Below are positions 50,427 through 58,649 of a stretch of 64,000 bases of DNA, piece by piece. A program made the position numbers and the translations under genes. Below the pieces are notes generated by a model, which saw only the letters and a list, made by a program, of their open reading frames with translations, made no database searches and was not told where the DNA came from. Source of the stretch: Nakamurella deserti (GTDB taxonomy: Bacteria; Actinomycetota; Actinomycetes; Mycobacteriales; Nakamurellaceae); contig NZ_QCXS01000003.1 of assembly GCF_003260015.1 (NCBI RefSeq), forward strand, positions 362,315-426,314, in the 5' to 3' direction. Each line of letters begins with the position of its first letter. The stretch's first letter is position 1.

Positions 50427-51028
50427 TCGGGCTCTACCACCCCGGCCGCTCGCTGCTGCACCGCACGCCCGCGGGACCGAAGCTGCTGCTGCTGGCGGTC
50501 GCGGTGGTGCTCACCGTCCGGCTGGACACCCCGGTGCAGCTGGGCGTGGCGCTGCTCGCCGTCGCGGTCCTCTTCGCCGTGGCCGGCATCCCGGCCCGGG
50601 TGGCGCTGGCCCAGTTCCGGCCGCTGCTGTGGATCGTGCCGTTCATCGCCGCGTTCCAGCTGCTGTTCTCCGGCTGGGAACGGGCCGTGACCAGCGTCGG
50701 CACGCTGCTGGTCAACGTCGGGCTGGCTGCCCTGGTCACGCTGACCACCCGGGTCAGCGCGATGCTCGATCTCACCCGGACCCTGCTGCGGCCGCTGCGC
50801 CGCGTCGGCGTCGACCCCGACCGGATCGGTCTGATGCTGGCGCTGACGATCCGCTGCGTCCCACTGGTCAGCGGCATCGTCGGCGACGTGGTGCAGGCCC
50901 GCAAGGCCCGCGGGGTGACCGGTCTGCGCAACTCGGCGCTGGCGCTGGCCGCGCCGGCCGTGGTGCGCGCGTTGCGCACGGCCGACAGCCTGGGTGACGC
51001 GCTCCGGGCGCGCGGCGTCGACGACTGA
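50423..51028 (+). CDS. bioN: Energy-coupling factor transmembrane protein (BioN-type)
   Basis: The 201-residue protein has four or five hydrophobic segments and the two coupling motifs of EcfT proteins. The second is ARKARG near residue 160, which contacts the ATPases; the first lies near residue 129. It links BioM to the S-component BioY. Start GTG 50423 overlaps bioM. It is the last gene of the operon. Confidence 0.92.
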   Translation: MIGLYHPGRSLLHRTPAGPKLLLLAVAVVLTVRLDTPVQLGVALLAVAVLFAVAGIPARVALAQFRPLLWIVPFIAAFQLLFSGWERAVTSVGTLLVNVGLAALVTLTTRVSAMLDLTRTLLRPLRRVGVDPDRIGLMLALTIRCVPLVSGIVGDVVQARKARGVTGLRNSALALAAPAVVRALRTADSLGDALRARGVDD

Positions 51029-51060
51029 GCCAGGGATCCGACGGTCCCGCAGAATCGGAC

Positions 51061-51091
51061 TTGACCCTGACGCTACGTCAGGCTCCAGGCT
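51061..51091 (+). promoter_or_regulatory. MerR-type autoregulated promoter of the TipA gene
   Basis: TTGACC (51061-51066) is followed by the perfect dyad CCTGACG-CTA-CGTCAGG (51066-51082) and CAGGCT (51086-51091). The 19-base spacing of the two boxes and the dyad inside it are the hallmark of MerR-activated promoters. Confidence 0.7.
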
Positions 51092-51138
51092 GGTTCCCGA
51101 GGCCGGCACCCGCCGGCCGTCGAGACGAGGAGCGGTCC

Positions 51139-51918
51139 ATGGGCGTCGACCGGTACACCGTCGGACAGGTCGCGCGCCTGTCCGGGGTCACCGTGCGCAC
51201 CCTGCACCACTACGGGCGGATCGGCCTGCTGGTCCCGGACGAGCGGTCGGGGTCGGGCTACCGGCTGTACACCGCCGGCGATCTGGACCGGCTGACCCGG
51301 ATCCTGTACTACCGGGACCTGGGCTTCGCTCTCGACGCCATCGCCACCCTGCTGGACGGGTCGCAGGACCCGCAGCGGCACCTGCGTCGGCAGCACGAAC
51401 TGCTGACCGCACGTCTGGAACGCGTGCAGGCGATGGTCACCGCGATCGAGAAGGAGATGGAGGCTGCCGTGAGCGGCATCGAACTGACCGCCGAGGAGAA
51501 GCTGGAGATCTTCGGCGACACCTACGACCCGGCCTACGAGGTCGAGGCGGAGCAACGCTGGGGTGACACCGAGATGTGGCGCCAGTCGCAGGAGCGGACC
51601 CGCGGGTTCGGCCGGAAGGAGTGGGAGAAGGTGAAGGCCGACACCGACGCGGCCAACGCCCGGATGGTGGCGGTGTTCAGGTCCGGGGCCGTCCCCGGCT
51701 CGCCGGAGGCCGATGCCATCGCCGAGGAGCACCGCGCCGGGATCAACGCCTTCTACGACTGCGGCTACGACATGCAGCGCAACCTCGCCGACATGTACCT
51801 GGCCGACGAGCGGTTCACCCGGACCTACGAGGATCTGGCGCCCGGGCTGACGCAGTGGCTGCACGACGCCATCCACGCCAACGCCGACCGCGCCGGGGCC
51901 ACCCCCGAGGCGGGCTGA
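51139..51918 (+). CDS. tipA: MerR-family regulator with TipAS antibiotic-recognition domain
   Basis: This 259-residue protein has an N-terminal MerR helix-turn-helix (YTVGQVARLSGVTVRTLHHY, about 6-25), a coiled-coil linker (about 75-110) and a TipAS domain (about 130-250; WRQSQERTRGFG and NAFYDCGYDMQ). TipA-like proteins sense thiopeptide-type or other drugs and activate their own promoter. ATG 51139 has GAGGAG upstream. The promoter at 51061-51091 fits autoactivation. Confidence 0.93.
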   Translation: MGVDRYTVGQVARLSGVTVRTLHHYGRIGLLVPDERSGSGYRLYTAGDLDRLTRILYYRDLGFALDAIATLLDGSQDPQRHLRRQHELLTARLERVQAMVTAIEKEMEAAVSGIELTAEEKLEIFGDTYDPAYEVEAEQRWGDTEMWRQSQERTRGFGRKEWEKVKADTDAANARMVAVFRSGAVPGSPEADAIAEEHRAGINAFYDCGYDMQRNLADMYLADERFTRTYEDLAPGLTQWLHDAIHANADRAGATPEAG

Positions 51919-52012
51919 TGGGACGCGGCGGGGCCCGACCCGGGCCCCGCCGCACAGCCACGGCACAGGTCCACCTCCGGGTGGGCACAGTGGGCTCGCC
52001 CAGACTCGGTCC

Positions 52013-52813
52013 ATGACGCTGACGGCGGGTCCCCTGGAGCACCTCTCCGCGGCGGCCCGTCGCCGGGCCCTGACGTTCCTGGCCGTCGGGGCCGTCTGCA
52101 CGCCGGCCTACCTGGGCCTGTACGCCGGATTGCGCACCGTCCTGGCGGCGGGCACCGCCAACGTCCTCGCCCAACTGGTCACCACGCTGATGAGCACCGC
52201 GGCGAACCGCCGCTTCACGATGCACGTCACCGGCAGCCACCGCGCGCTGCGCCACCACCTGGAGATGATCGGCGTCCTGGTCCTCGGGCTCGCCGTCAAC
52301 GACCTGGCCCTGGACCTGCTGGCGCAGGCCGCCCCGGACGCGGGCAGCGTCGCCGAGATGGTCGTGCTGCTGGCCTCCGGCGGCGTCGCGACCGCCGTCA
52401 GGGTCGCGTTGATGACCCGTTGGCGGAGCGCACCGGCGGCGCGGGACCGCGCGCCGGTGTCCGTCGAGGCGGGCGGTACCCGTCCGGCCGGCCCCGGACG
52501 TCTGATCGGACGCCCCGCCGCCGTCGGTGGATCGTCGTCCGCGGCCGCGGACCCGGGGCCCACCCACCCGCACGGGCGCGACGGGGGCGCGCACCCGGCG
52601 GTGGTAAGTTCCCGGTCTGCGGGTCGCCCGTGTCGGCAACTCTTCTCACCGGTCTCGAGTCAGGAACCCCGTGTCCTCCACGACCTCTCAGCCCAGCGGA
52701 TCCCCGACGCCCGTCCGGTGGGCGGTTCTCGGAACGGCGAACATCGCCGCCAAGGCCTTCCTCCCCGCCATGCGGGCGGCCGGTGGCCGCGCCGTCGTCG
52801 TCGGCAGCCGTGA
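52013..52813 (+). CDS. GtrA-family membrane protein with doubtful C-terminal extension
   Basis: The frame codes 266 residues. The first 140 or so have four membrane helices and match GtrA-type flippase-like proteins (LTFLAVGAVCTPAYLGLY, TTLMSTAANRRFTM, LVLGLAVNDLALDLL). The remaining 120 residues are low-complexity and overlap the next gene by 143 bases. A single-base shift would end the protein near 52505, giving the usual family length of about 164. The tail may therefore come from a frameshift or lost stop. The true 3-prime end is uncertain. Confidence 0.7.
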   Translation: MTLTAGPLEHLSAAARRRALTFLAVGAVCTPAYLGLYAGLRTVLAAGTANVLAQLVTTLMSTAANRRFTMHVTGSHRALRHHLEMIGVLVLGLAVNDLALDLLAQAAPDAGSVAEMVVLLASGGVATAVRVALMTRWRSAPAARDRAPVSVEAGGTRPAGPGRLIGRPAAVGGSSSAAADPGPTHPHGRDGGAHPAVVSSRSAGRPCRQLFSPVSSQEPRVLHDLSAQRIPDARPVGGSRNGEHRRQGLPPRHAGGRWPRRRRRQP

Positions 52814-53660
52814 TCCCGACCGGGCCCGCGCCTGGGCTGCGGACCACCAGGTGGAGGCGACGGCCGACTACGCCGGGGCGCTGGACCGTCCCGACGTCGA
52901 CGCGGTCTACATCGCCCTGCCCAACGACCAGCACGTGGAGTGGGCCGCCGCCGCCGCTGCCACCGGACGGCCGGTCATCTGCGAGAAGCCGCTGGGTCTG
53001 GACGCGACCCAGGTGGACGCCCTGCTGGCCGGGATCCCCGCCGGCGCCCCGCTGTGGGAGTCGTTCGCGTTCCCCTTCCACCCGCAGACGGAGCTGCTGC
53101 GCCGGCTGGTCGACGACGGCACGCTCGGCGAGGTGCGCGAGATCGTCTCCGAGTTCCACTTCGACGTCCGCACCCCGACCAACATCCGGCTCGATCCCGC
53201 CCTCGGCGGCGGCGCGCTGTACGACGTCGGCTGTTACCCGGTGCGGTTGGCGCGGCTGCTGTTCGGCTCGGAGGTGGACACCGCGGCGGCCCGCAGCCGG
53301 TCCGCCGACTCCGGGGTGGACATCGAGACAGCCGCCGTCGCCGACTTCACGTCCGGGCAGCGGCTGATCCTGTCCGCCGGGATGCGACGGCCCGCGTCGA
53401 CCGCCACCCGCATCATCGGCTCGCACGCCGAGCTCCGCGTCGGCAACCCGTTCCACCCGACACCGACCGACACCGTGGAACTCTGGCGCGACGGAGCACT
53501 GCGGCAGACCTGGTCGGCCGACCCGGCCCCGGCGTTCCAGTGGATGATCGAGCACGCCCAGCAGGTCGTCCGGGGCGGCGACGCCCGGATCACCGCGGCC
53601 GAGACGTCGGGGGGCAACGCCCGGGCGCTGGACCTCATCCGGGCGGCCGCGGCCCGCTGA
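52671..53660 (+). CDS. Gfo/Idh/MocA-family oxidoreductase
   Basis: This 329-residue NAD(P)-dependent sugar or inositol dehydrogenase-like protein has the Rossmann start VRWAVLGTANIAAKAFLPAM, an ICEKPLGLD motif (the lysine of the EKP signature) near residue 107 and the GGALYDVGCYPVRLARLL catalytic region near residue 180. The GTG start has AGGA 7 bases upstream. It overlaps the extended GtrA frame by 143 bases, which probably means that frame is too long. Confidence 0.92.
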   Translation: MSSTTSQPSGSPTPVRWAVLGTANIAAKAFLPAMRAAGGRAVVVGSRDPDRARAWAADHQVEATADYAGALDRPDVDAVYIALPNDQHVEWAAAAAATGRPVICEKPLGLDATQVDALLAGIPAGAPLWESFAFPFHPQTELLRRLVDDGTLGEVREIVSEFHFDVRTPTNIRLDPALGGGALYDVGCYPVRLARLLFGSEVDTAAARSRSADSGVDIETAAVADFTSGQRLILSAGMRRPASTATRIIGSHAELRVGNPFHPTPTDTVELWRDGALRQTWSADPAPAFQWMIEHAQQVVRGGDARITAAETSGGNARALDLIRAAAAR

Positions 53661-53677
53661 CCGGCCGGGCGTCCCGA

Positions 53678-54523
53678 TCAGACGCCGTGGGCGATCCGGT
53701 CCCGCAGCCCGTCCTGCCAGCCGGCGCCGGGCTTGGCCGTCTCGATCCACCAGGTCGCCCCGGCGTCGGCGTAGGACGCGAGCGTCGGGCCCATCGCGGC
53801 GGGTTCGGCGGCCACCTCGGCCCAGACGACGATGTCGTACCCGGCCACCGATCCGCGCCGGTCGTGCACCAGCTCCCGGACGCCCGCGACGTCGGCGACC
53901 GACACCCGCGCCAGTTCCCGCTCGGCGAAGCGGATGGGCACGGCACCGTCCCAGCCGGCGGCCCGCCGCATCGGCCGCTGCGCGGGCAGCACCCCACCGA
54001 CCCAGACCGGGATCCGGGGCCTCTGGGCGGGTCTCGGGCGGAACCGCACCGGCTCGACGGTGAAGTGCTTCCCCTGGTGGGAGAACCAGTCCCCGGTCCA
54101 CAGACCGGCAACGACATCCATTCCCTCGTCGAGCAGTTCGGCCCGCACGACCGGGTCGGTGGCGTCACCGAAGATGCCGAAGTCGCCGTGTGCGGGTGAC
54201 CCCAGCCCGATGCCGAGGACGGTCCGGCCCCCGCTGAGCACATCCAGGGTCGCGGTCTGCCGGGCCAGCACCCAGGGGCGTCGTCGGGACACCGGGGTGA
54301 TCATCGGTCCGAGCCGGATCCGGCTGGTCCTGGAGGCGATGACCGCCAGCACCAGCCACGGGTCCACGATCGGCGGCCCGTCGCCGTCGTTGCTGAACAC
54401 CAGGTGGTCCCAGAGGAAGAAGCCGTCGAAGCCGGCCTCCTCCGCCCGGACCCCGAGCTCGACGAGCTCGGCCGGGTCCTCAGCGAAGCACGGTGCCGCC
54501 AGGCCACGTCGGACGCCGGTCAC
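53678..54523 (-). CDS. LLM-class flavin/F420-dependent oxidoreductase
   Basis: This 281-residue luciferase-like monooxygenase family protein has the N-terminal AEEAGFDGFFLWDHL motif, the LDVLSGGRTVLGIGLGSP loop (near residue 92) and the PVRFRPRPAQRPRIPVWVGG segment (near 158). The family uses FMN or F420. The GTG at 54523 overlaps the OppF stop (GTGA). It closes the oligopeptide/opine-type operon and could oxidise the imported or modified substrate. Confidence 0.9.
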   Translation of the reverse strand: MTGVRRGLAAPCFAEDPAELVELGVRAEEAGFDGFFLWDHLVFSNDGDGPPIVDPWLVLAVIASRTSRIRLGPMITPVSRRRPWVLARQTATLDVLSGGRTVLGIGLGSPAHGDFGIFGDATDPVVRAELLDEGMDVVAGLWTGDWFSHQGKHFTVEPVRFRPRPAQRPRIPVWVGGVLPAQRPMRRAAGWDGAVPIRFAERELARVSVADVAGVRELVHDRRGSVAGYDIVVWAEVAAEPAAMGPTLASYADAGATWWIETAKPGAGWQDGLRDRIAHGV

Positions 54524-55587
54524 CGCCGACCGCCGTCCGGCGCGCCGCCGGCAGTGAGCAGGATCGGGTCCGCCACGGTCGGGAAGTGGCAGCGGGTGAG
54601 ATGCCCGTCCGGCCCCACGGCCTGCGGCAGCGGCACCTCGACGGCGCACCGGTCCCGGGCCCTGAAGCAGCGGCTGCGGAACGGGCACCCCGACGGCGGG
54701 TTCAGCGGGTCGGGCAGCTCACCGCGGATGCGGGCAGGCTTGGCGATCTCGGCGCCGTCGGCGTCGAACCGGGTGGTGGCGATACTGGCCAGCAACGCCT
54801 GGGTGTACGGGTGCGCCGGCGCGTTGTAGACCGCCTCGGCGGGTCCCTCCTCGACGATGCGACCCAGATAGATGACCGCGATCCGGTCGGACACGTGCCG
54901 GACGATGGACAGGTCGTGCGAGATGAACACGTACGACAGGCCGAGCTCGGCCTGCAGCGACTCCAGCAGGTTGATCACCTGCGCCTGCACCGAGACGTCC
55001 AGCGCCGACACAGGTTCGTCGCACACCACGATCGACGGCTTCGGCGCCAGGGCCCGCGCGATACCCACCCGCTGCCGCTGCCCGCCGCTGAGCTGGTGCG
55101 GGAACTTGTTCAGGTGGTGCGCCCCGAGGCCGACCAGCGACAGCATCTCCGCGACCAGGTCCCGCCGCCGCACCCCCTGCACCAGCTCCGGGTGCGCCAC
55201 GAAGGCCTCGGCCACGATGTCGTAGATCGTCATCCGCGGGTTCAGCGACGAGTACGGGTCCTGCATCACCAGCTGGATGACGCTGCTGCGCCAGTGCCGG
55301 CTCACGGTCGACAGCTCCCGGCCCCGGAGCCGGATCTCACCGGCCGTGGGGGTCTCCAGGCCCAGGGTCATCCGCGCCAGGGTCGACTTGCCGCAGCCAC
55401 TCTCGCCGACGATGCCGAGCGTCCGGCCGCGGTGCAGGGTGAACGAGATGTCGTCCACGGCCCGCAGCGTCTGCCGCCGGGACGGGAACAGGCTGCGCCC
55501 CGGGTGGAAGTGCTTGACCACGTGGCGCACCTCGAGCACCGGGTCGTCGCCCGGGGCGGTGTCGGGCGGGGGCGGCTGCTCAGACAT
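54520..55587 (-). CDS. Oligopeptide/dipeptide ABC transporter ATPase, OppF/DppF type
   Basis: The 355-residue ATPase has Walker A GESGCGKSTLAR (near residue 59), LSGGQRQRVGIARAL signature, Walker B IVVCDEPVSALDVS and an OppF-type C-terminal Cys domain (GCPFRSRCFRARDRC near 303) that may hold an Fe-S cluster. ATG 55587 overlaps the OppD stop by 8 bases. It pairs with OppD to energise the permeases. Confidence 0.93.
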   Translation of the reverse strand: MSEQPPPPDTAPGDDPVLEVRHVVKHFHPGRSLFPSRRQTLRAVDDISFTLHRGRTLGIVGESGCGKSTLARMTLGLETPTAGEIRLRGRELSTVSRHWRSSVIQLVMQDPYSSLNPRMTIYDIVAEAFVAHPELVQGVRRRDLVAEMLSLVGLGAHHLNKFPHQLSGGQRQRVGIARALAPKPSIVVCDEPVSALDVSVQAQVINLLESLQAELGLSYVFISHDLSIVRHVSDRIAVIYLGRIVEEGPAEAVYNAPAHPYTQALLASIATTRFDADGAEIAKPARIRGELPDPLNPPSGCPFRSRCFRARDRCAVEVPLPQAVGPDGHLTRCHFPTVADPILLTAGGAPDGGRR

Positions 55588-56629
55588 GGGCGACGATCTC
55601 CTCGGCGAACAGGCAGGCCGACAGGTGGTCCGGCGCCACCTGCAGGGTGGGCGGGACCCCGGCCAGGCAGGCCGGTACCGCGTGCGAGCAGCGGGGCGCG
55701 AACGAGCAGCCGGGGCCCACGTCGCGGGGGTCCGGCGGCGATCCGGGGATGACCTTCAGCCCGGTGTGCTGGTCGGCGAGCTTGGGCACCGATTCCAGCA
55801 GCGCCCGCGAGTAGGGATGGGCCGAGCCGGTGAACAGCGCGGCGGCCGAGGACGATTCGACCACCCGCCCGGCGTACATCAGGATGATGCGGTCGGCGAA
55901 CTCGCTGACCACGCCGAGGTCGTGGGTGATGAGGATGAGCCCCATCTGCCGCTCGTCGCACAGCCGCGACAGCATGTCCATGATCTGCGCCTGGATGGTG
56001 ACGTCCAGGGCGGTGGTCGGCTCGTCGGCGATCAGCAGGTCGGGCTCCAGGGCGATCGCCATCGCGATCATCACCCGCTGGCGCATCCCGCCGGAGAACT
56101 GGTGCGGGTAGTCCTTGAGACGCTTGCGGGCATTCGGGATCTCGACCAGGTCCAACAGCTCGGCCGCCTTGGCGGTGGCCTCCCGGCGACCGAGACCCTG
56201 CCGCTTGCGGAACAACTCGGCGATCTGGAAGCCGACGCTGAACACCGGGTTGAGCGCCGACAGCGAGTCCTGGAACACCATGCCGATGTTGCGGCCGCAA
56301 ACCTCCCGCCGCTCCCGCTCGGGCAGCGTCAGCAGATCCCGGCCCTGGAAGTGGATCGAGCCGGCGCTGACGTAGGCCGGTGGGGTGTCCAGGATGCCCA
56401 TCACCGCGTGACCGGTCATCGTCTTGCCGGAGCCGGATTCGCCGAGGATGGCGACGGTCTCGCCGCGGCGGACGTCGAAGGAGACGTCCCGCACGATGTC
56501 GATGGTCTCGCCGCCGGTGCGGATCTGCACCCCGAGCGAGCGGACGGAGAGCAGCTCGCGCGACGCGAGGTCCGTGGCACCGCCGCTCGTGTCGACCGGT
56601 TGCCGGTCGGTGTTGCCCTGGATCTGCAC
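55580..56629 (-). CDS. Oligopeptide/dipeptide ABC transporter ATPase, OppD/DppD type
   Basis: This 349-residue ATPase has Walker [28 protein letters not shown] signature, Walker [15 protein letters not shown] and a C-terminal [15 protein letters not shown] domain typical of OppD. GTG 56629 is preferred to GTG 56635, because the GGAGG site overlaps the latter. The gene lies 2 bases from the OppC stop and overlaps OppF. Confidence 0.93.
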   Translation of the reverse strand: MQIQGNTDRQPVDTSGGATDLASRELLSVRSLGVQIRTGGETIDIVRDVSFDVRRGETVAILGESGSGKTMTGHAVMGILDTPPAYVSAGSIHFQGRDLLTLPERERREVCGRNIGMVFQDSLSALNPVFSVGFQIAELFRKRQGLGRREATAKAAELLDLVEIPNARKRLKDYPHQFSGGMRQRVMIAMAIALEPDLLIADEPTTALDVTIQAQIMDMLSRLCDERQMGLILITHDLGVVSEFADRIILMYAGRVVESSSAAALFTGSAHPYSRALLESVPKLADQHTGLKVIPGSPPDPRDVGPGCSFAPRCSHAVPACLAGVPPTLQVAPDHLSACLFAEEIVAHV

Positions 56630-56631
56630 GG

Positions 56632-57597
56632 TCACCTCCGGTTGGCGGGGTTGAGGGCCTCCCGCAGCGCCTCGCCGGCCAGCACGAACGCGAGGATCGT
56701 GATGGCCAGGAAGATGCTGGGGAACAGCAGGACGTGGAACGCGGTGCGCAGATAGGCCTGTCCGTCGCTGACCATCTGACCCCACGACACGGCCGGGGGG
56801 CGCAGCCCGAGACCGAGGTAGGACAGCGACGCCTCGGTGGCGATGTAGCCGCCGACGCGCATGGTCGACAGCACCAGGATGGGCGACACCGCGTTGGGCA
56901 GGATGTGCCGGAACAGCACCCGGACCCCCGACAGCCCGAGAGCCTGCCCGGCCACGACGTAGTCGGCGTTGCGGGTGGTGAGCACGGTGGCCCGCAGCAC
57001 CCGGGCGATGCTCGGCCAGCCGAACACCACGATGGTCAGGATGAGGATGATCTCGACCTGCCAGTTCGGCGTCAGGAAGGTGGTCAGGGTGCTCAGCACG
57101 ATGATCGCGGCCAGCGCGAAGGGGATGCCCAGCAGCATGTCGGCGACCCGGGAGATCACGGTGTCGACGAAACCGCCGGAGTAGGCGGCGACCGCACCCA
57201 GCACGATGCCGATGAGGGTGGTGCCGACGGTGCAGGCGAACCCGACGGTGAGCGAGGCCCGGGCGCCGTACACGACCCGGGTCCAGACGTTGCGGCCGTT
57301 GACGTCGAAGCCGAACCAGCCGTCCTTCGAGGGGCCCTGCAGGCTGTGCGCGAGCACCCCCCTGTTGGGGTCGCCGGCGGCGAACCAGCCGGGGAAGAAC
57401 GCCATCAGCGCCAGCACGACGATGACCCCGACGCTGACCAGGAACATCGGCTTGCGGCGCAGGATGCGCCAGGCGTCGATCCAGACGCCGTGGCTGCGGT
57501 CGTCGGCCGCCTCGGCCTCGGCCCGGCTGACCGTCCCGGTCGGTGCGGTGGCGCGCTCGATGTCGGAGGTGGCGTCGACGGTGACCGGGTCAGTCAT
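56632..57597 (-). CDS. Oligopeptide ABC transporter permease, OppC/DppC type
   Basis: This 321-residue membrane protein has a long cytoplasmic N-terminus, then the first helix (PMFLVSVGVIVVLALMAFFP). It has the DVNGRNVWTRVVYGARASL motif of DppC-type permeases (near residue 99), and the coupling motif is VVAGQALGLSGVRVLFRHIL (near 224). ATG 57597 overlaps the OppB stop by 8 bases and has GGAG upstream. Confidence 0.93.
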   Translation of the reverse strand: MTDPVTVDATSDIERATAPTGTVSRAEAEAADDRSHGVWIDAWRILRRKPMFLVSVGVIVVLALMAFFPGWFAAGDPNRGVLAHSLQGPSKDGWFGFDVNGRNVWTRVVYGARASLTVGFACTVGTTLIGIVLGAVAAYSGGFVDTVISRVADMLLGIPFALAAIIVLSTLTTFLTPNWQVEIILILTIVVFGWPSIARVLRATVLTTRNADYVVAGQALGLSGVRVLFRHILPNAVSPILVLSTMRVGGYIATEASLSYLGLGLRPPAVSWGQMVSDGQAYLRTAFHVLLFPSIFLAITILAFVLAGEALREALNPANRR

Positions 57598-58516
57598 TCC
57601 GGCTCCTCGGATCCAGTTGGGCACAGGCGATGTCGACGATCAGGTTGATCACCAGGTAGAAGACGATGACCAGGGTGACCACCGTGGAGACGGTGAGCTG
57701 CTCACGGTCCTGGATGGCGCGGTAGATCAGCCCGCCGATGCCCTTGATGTTGAAGATGCCCTCGACGATGACGGTGCCGCCGAGCAGGGCGGCGAACTCC
57801 AGGCCCAGGACGTTCAGCGCCGGCGCCATCACGTTGCGCATCAGGTGCACACCGATGACCCGGGACTCGCGGAAACCCTTGGCCCGGGCGGTGCGCAGGT
57901 AGTCGGCGTGCATCCCCTCGGCCACCGACGCCCGCAGGATGCGCATCAGGGTGGCCAGGGTGCCGATGGCGAGCACCGCCGCCGGCAGGATCAGCTCCCG
58001 GGTGGGTGCCGCGGTGCTCACGGTCGGCTTGACCCAGTCCAGTTGGACCCCCAGGACGTACTGGGCGACGAAGGCGACCACGAAGATCGGCAGGGAGAAC
58101 AGGATCAGCGAGCCGAACAACGCGGTCACGTCGAACGGGCCGTTGGCGCGCAGTCCCGACCAGATGCCGATCGCCGCGGACAGCACGATCTGGATGACGA
58201 TGCTGATCAGCGCGAGCCGGGCCGTCACCGGCAGCGCGCGCCCGATGACGTCGGAGATCTCCAGCCCCGAGAACGTCTGGCCGAGGTTGCCGGTGAACAC
58301 GTTCTTCAGGAAGACGAGGTACTGCTCGGGCAGCGGCTTGTCGAGGCCGTACTTCTGGGTCATCGTCTGGATGTACTGGGCCGAGCACGCCACCTGACCG
58401 CACCGGCCCTTGAACGGGTCGCCCGGGAGGGCCCAGACCAGACCCCAGCAGATGATGGTGGCGCCGATCAGCACCGGGATGAACTGGACCAGCCGTCGGC
58501 CCGTGAACTTCAGCAT
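57590..58516 (-). CDS. Oligopeptide ABC transporter permease, OppB/DppB type
   Basis: The 308-residue protein starts MLKFTGRRLVQFIPVLIGAT, the typical first helix of DppB-type permeases. The coupling motif is YLRTARAKGFRESRVIGVHL near residue 204. Two Cys residues (GRCGQVACS) sit in the first periplasmic loop. It is separated from the binding-protein gene by 133 bases that contain a 36-bp palindrome. Confidence 0.93.
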   Translation of the reverse strand: MLKFTGRRLVQFIPVLIGATIICWGLVWALPGDPFKGRCGQVACSAQYIQTMTQKYGLDKPLPEQYLVFLKNVFTGNLGQTFSGLEISDVIGRALPVTARLALISIVIQIVLSAAIGIWSGLRANGPFDVTALFGSLILFSLPIFVVAFVAQYVLGVQLDWVKPTVSTAAPTRELILPAAVLAIGTLATLMRILRASVAEGMHADYLRTARAKGFRESRVIGVHLMRNVMAPALNVLGLEFAALLGGTVIVEGIFNIKGIGGLIYRAIQDREQLTVSTVVTLVIVFYLVINLIVDIACAQLDPRSRND

Positions 58517-58586
58517 GTCACCGCGCCCGTCTCCTGTTCGTCACTGGCCACATTCTGTGCACCGCCGGTGGTCCCGGCGCCGCCAC

Positions 58587-58622
58587 GCGTCTGCCGGGCC
58601 GGGATCCCGGCCCGGCAGACGC
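58587..58622 (-). terminator. 36-bp perfect palindrome between binding-protein and permease genes
   Basis: GCGTCTGCCGGGCCGGGA and its exact complement meet without a loop (58587-58604 and 58605-58622). It lies 28 bases after the binding-protein stop and 70 bases before the permease start. It would form a very stable hairpin, so a partial terminator or stabiliser is likely. Confidence 0.65.
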
Positions 58623-58649
58623 ATCTCGTTCCCGGGGACGCCCCGGGGA

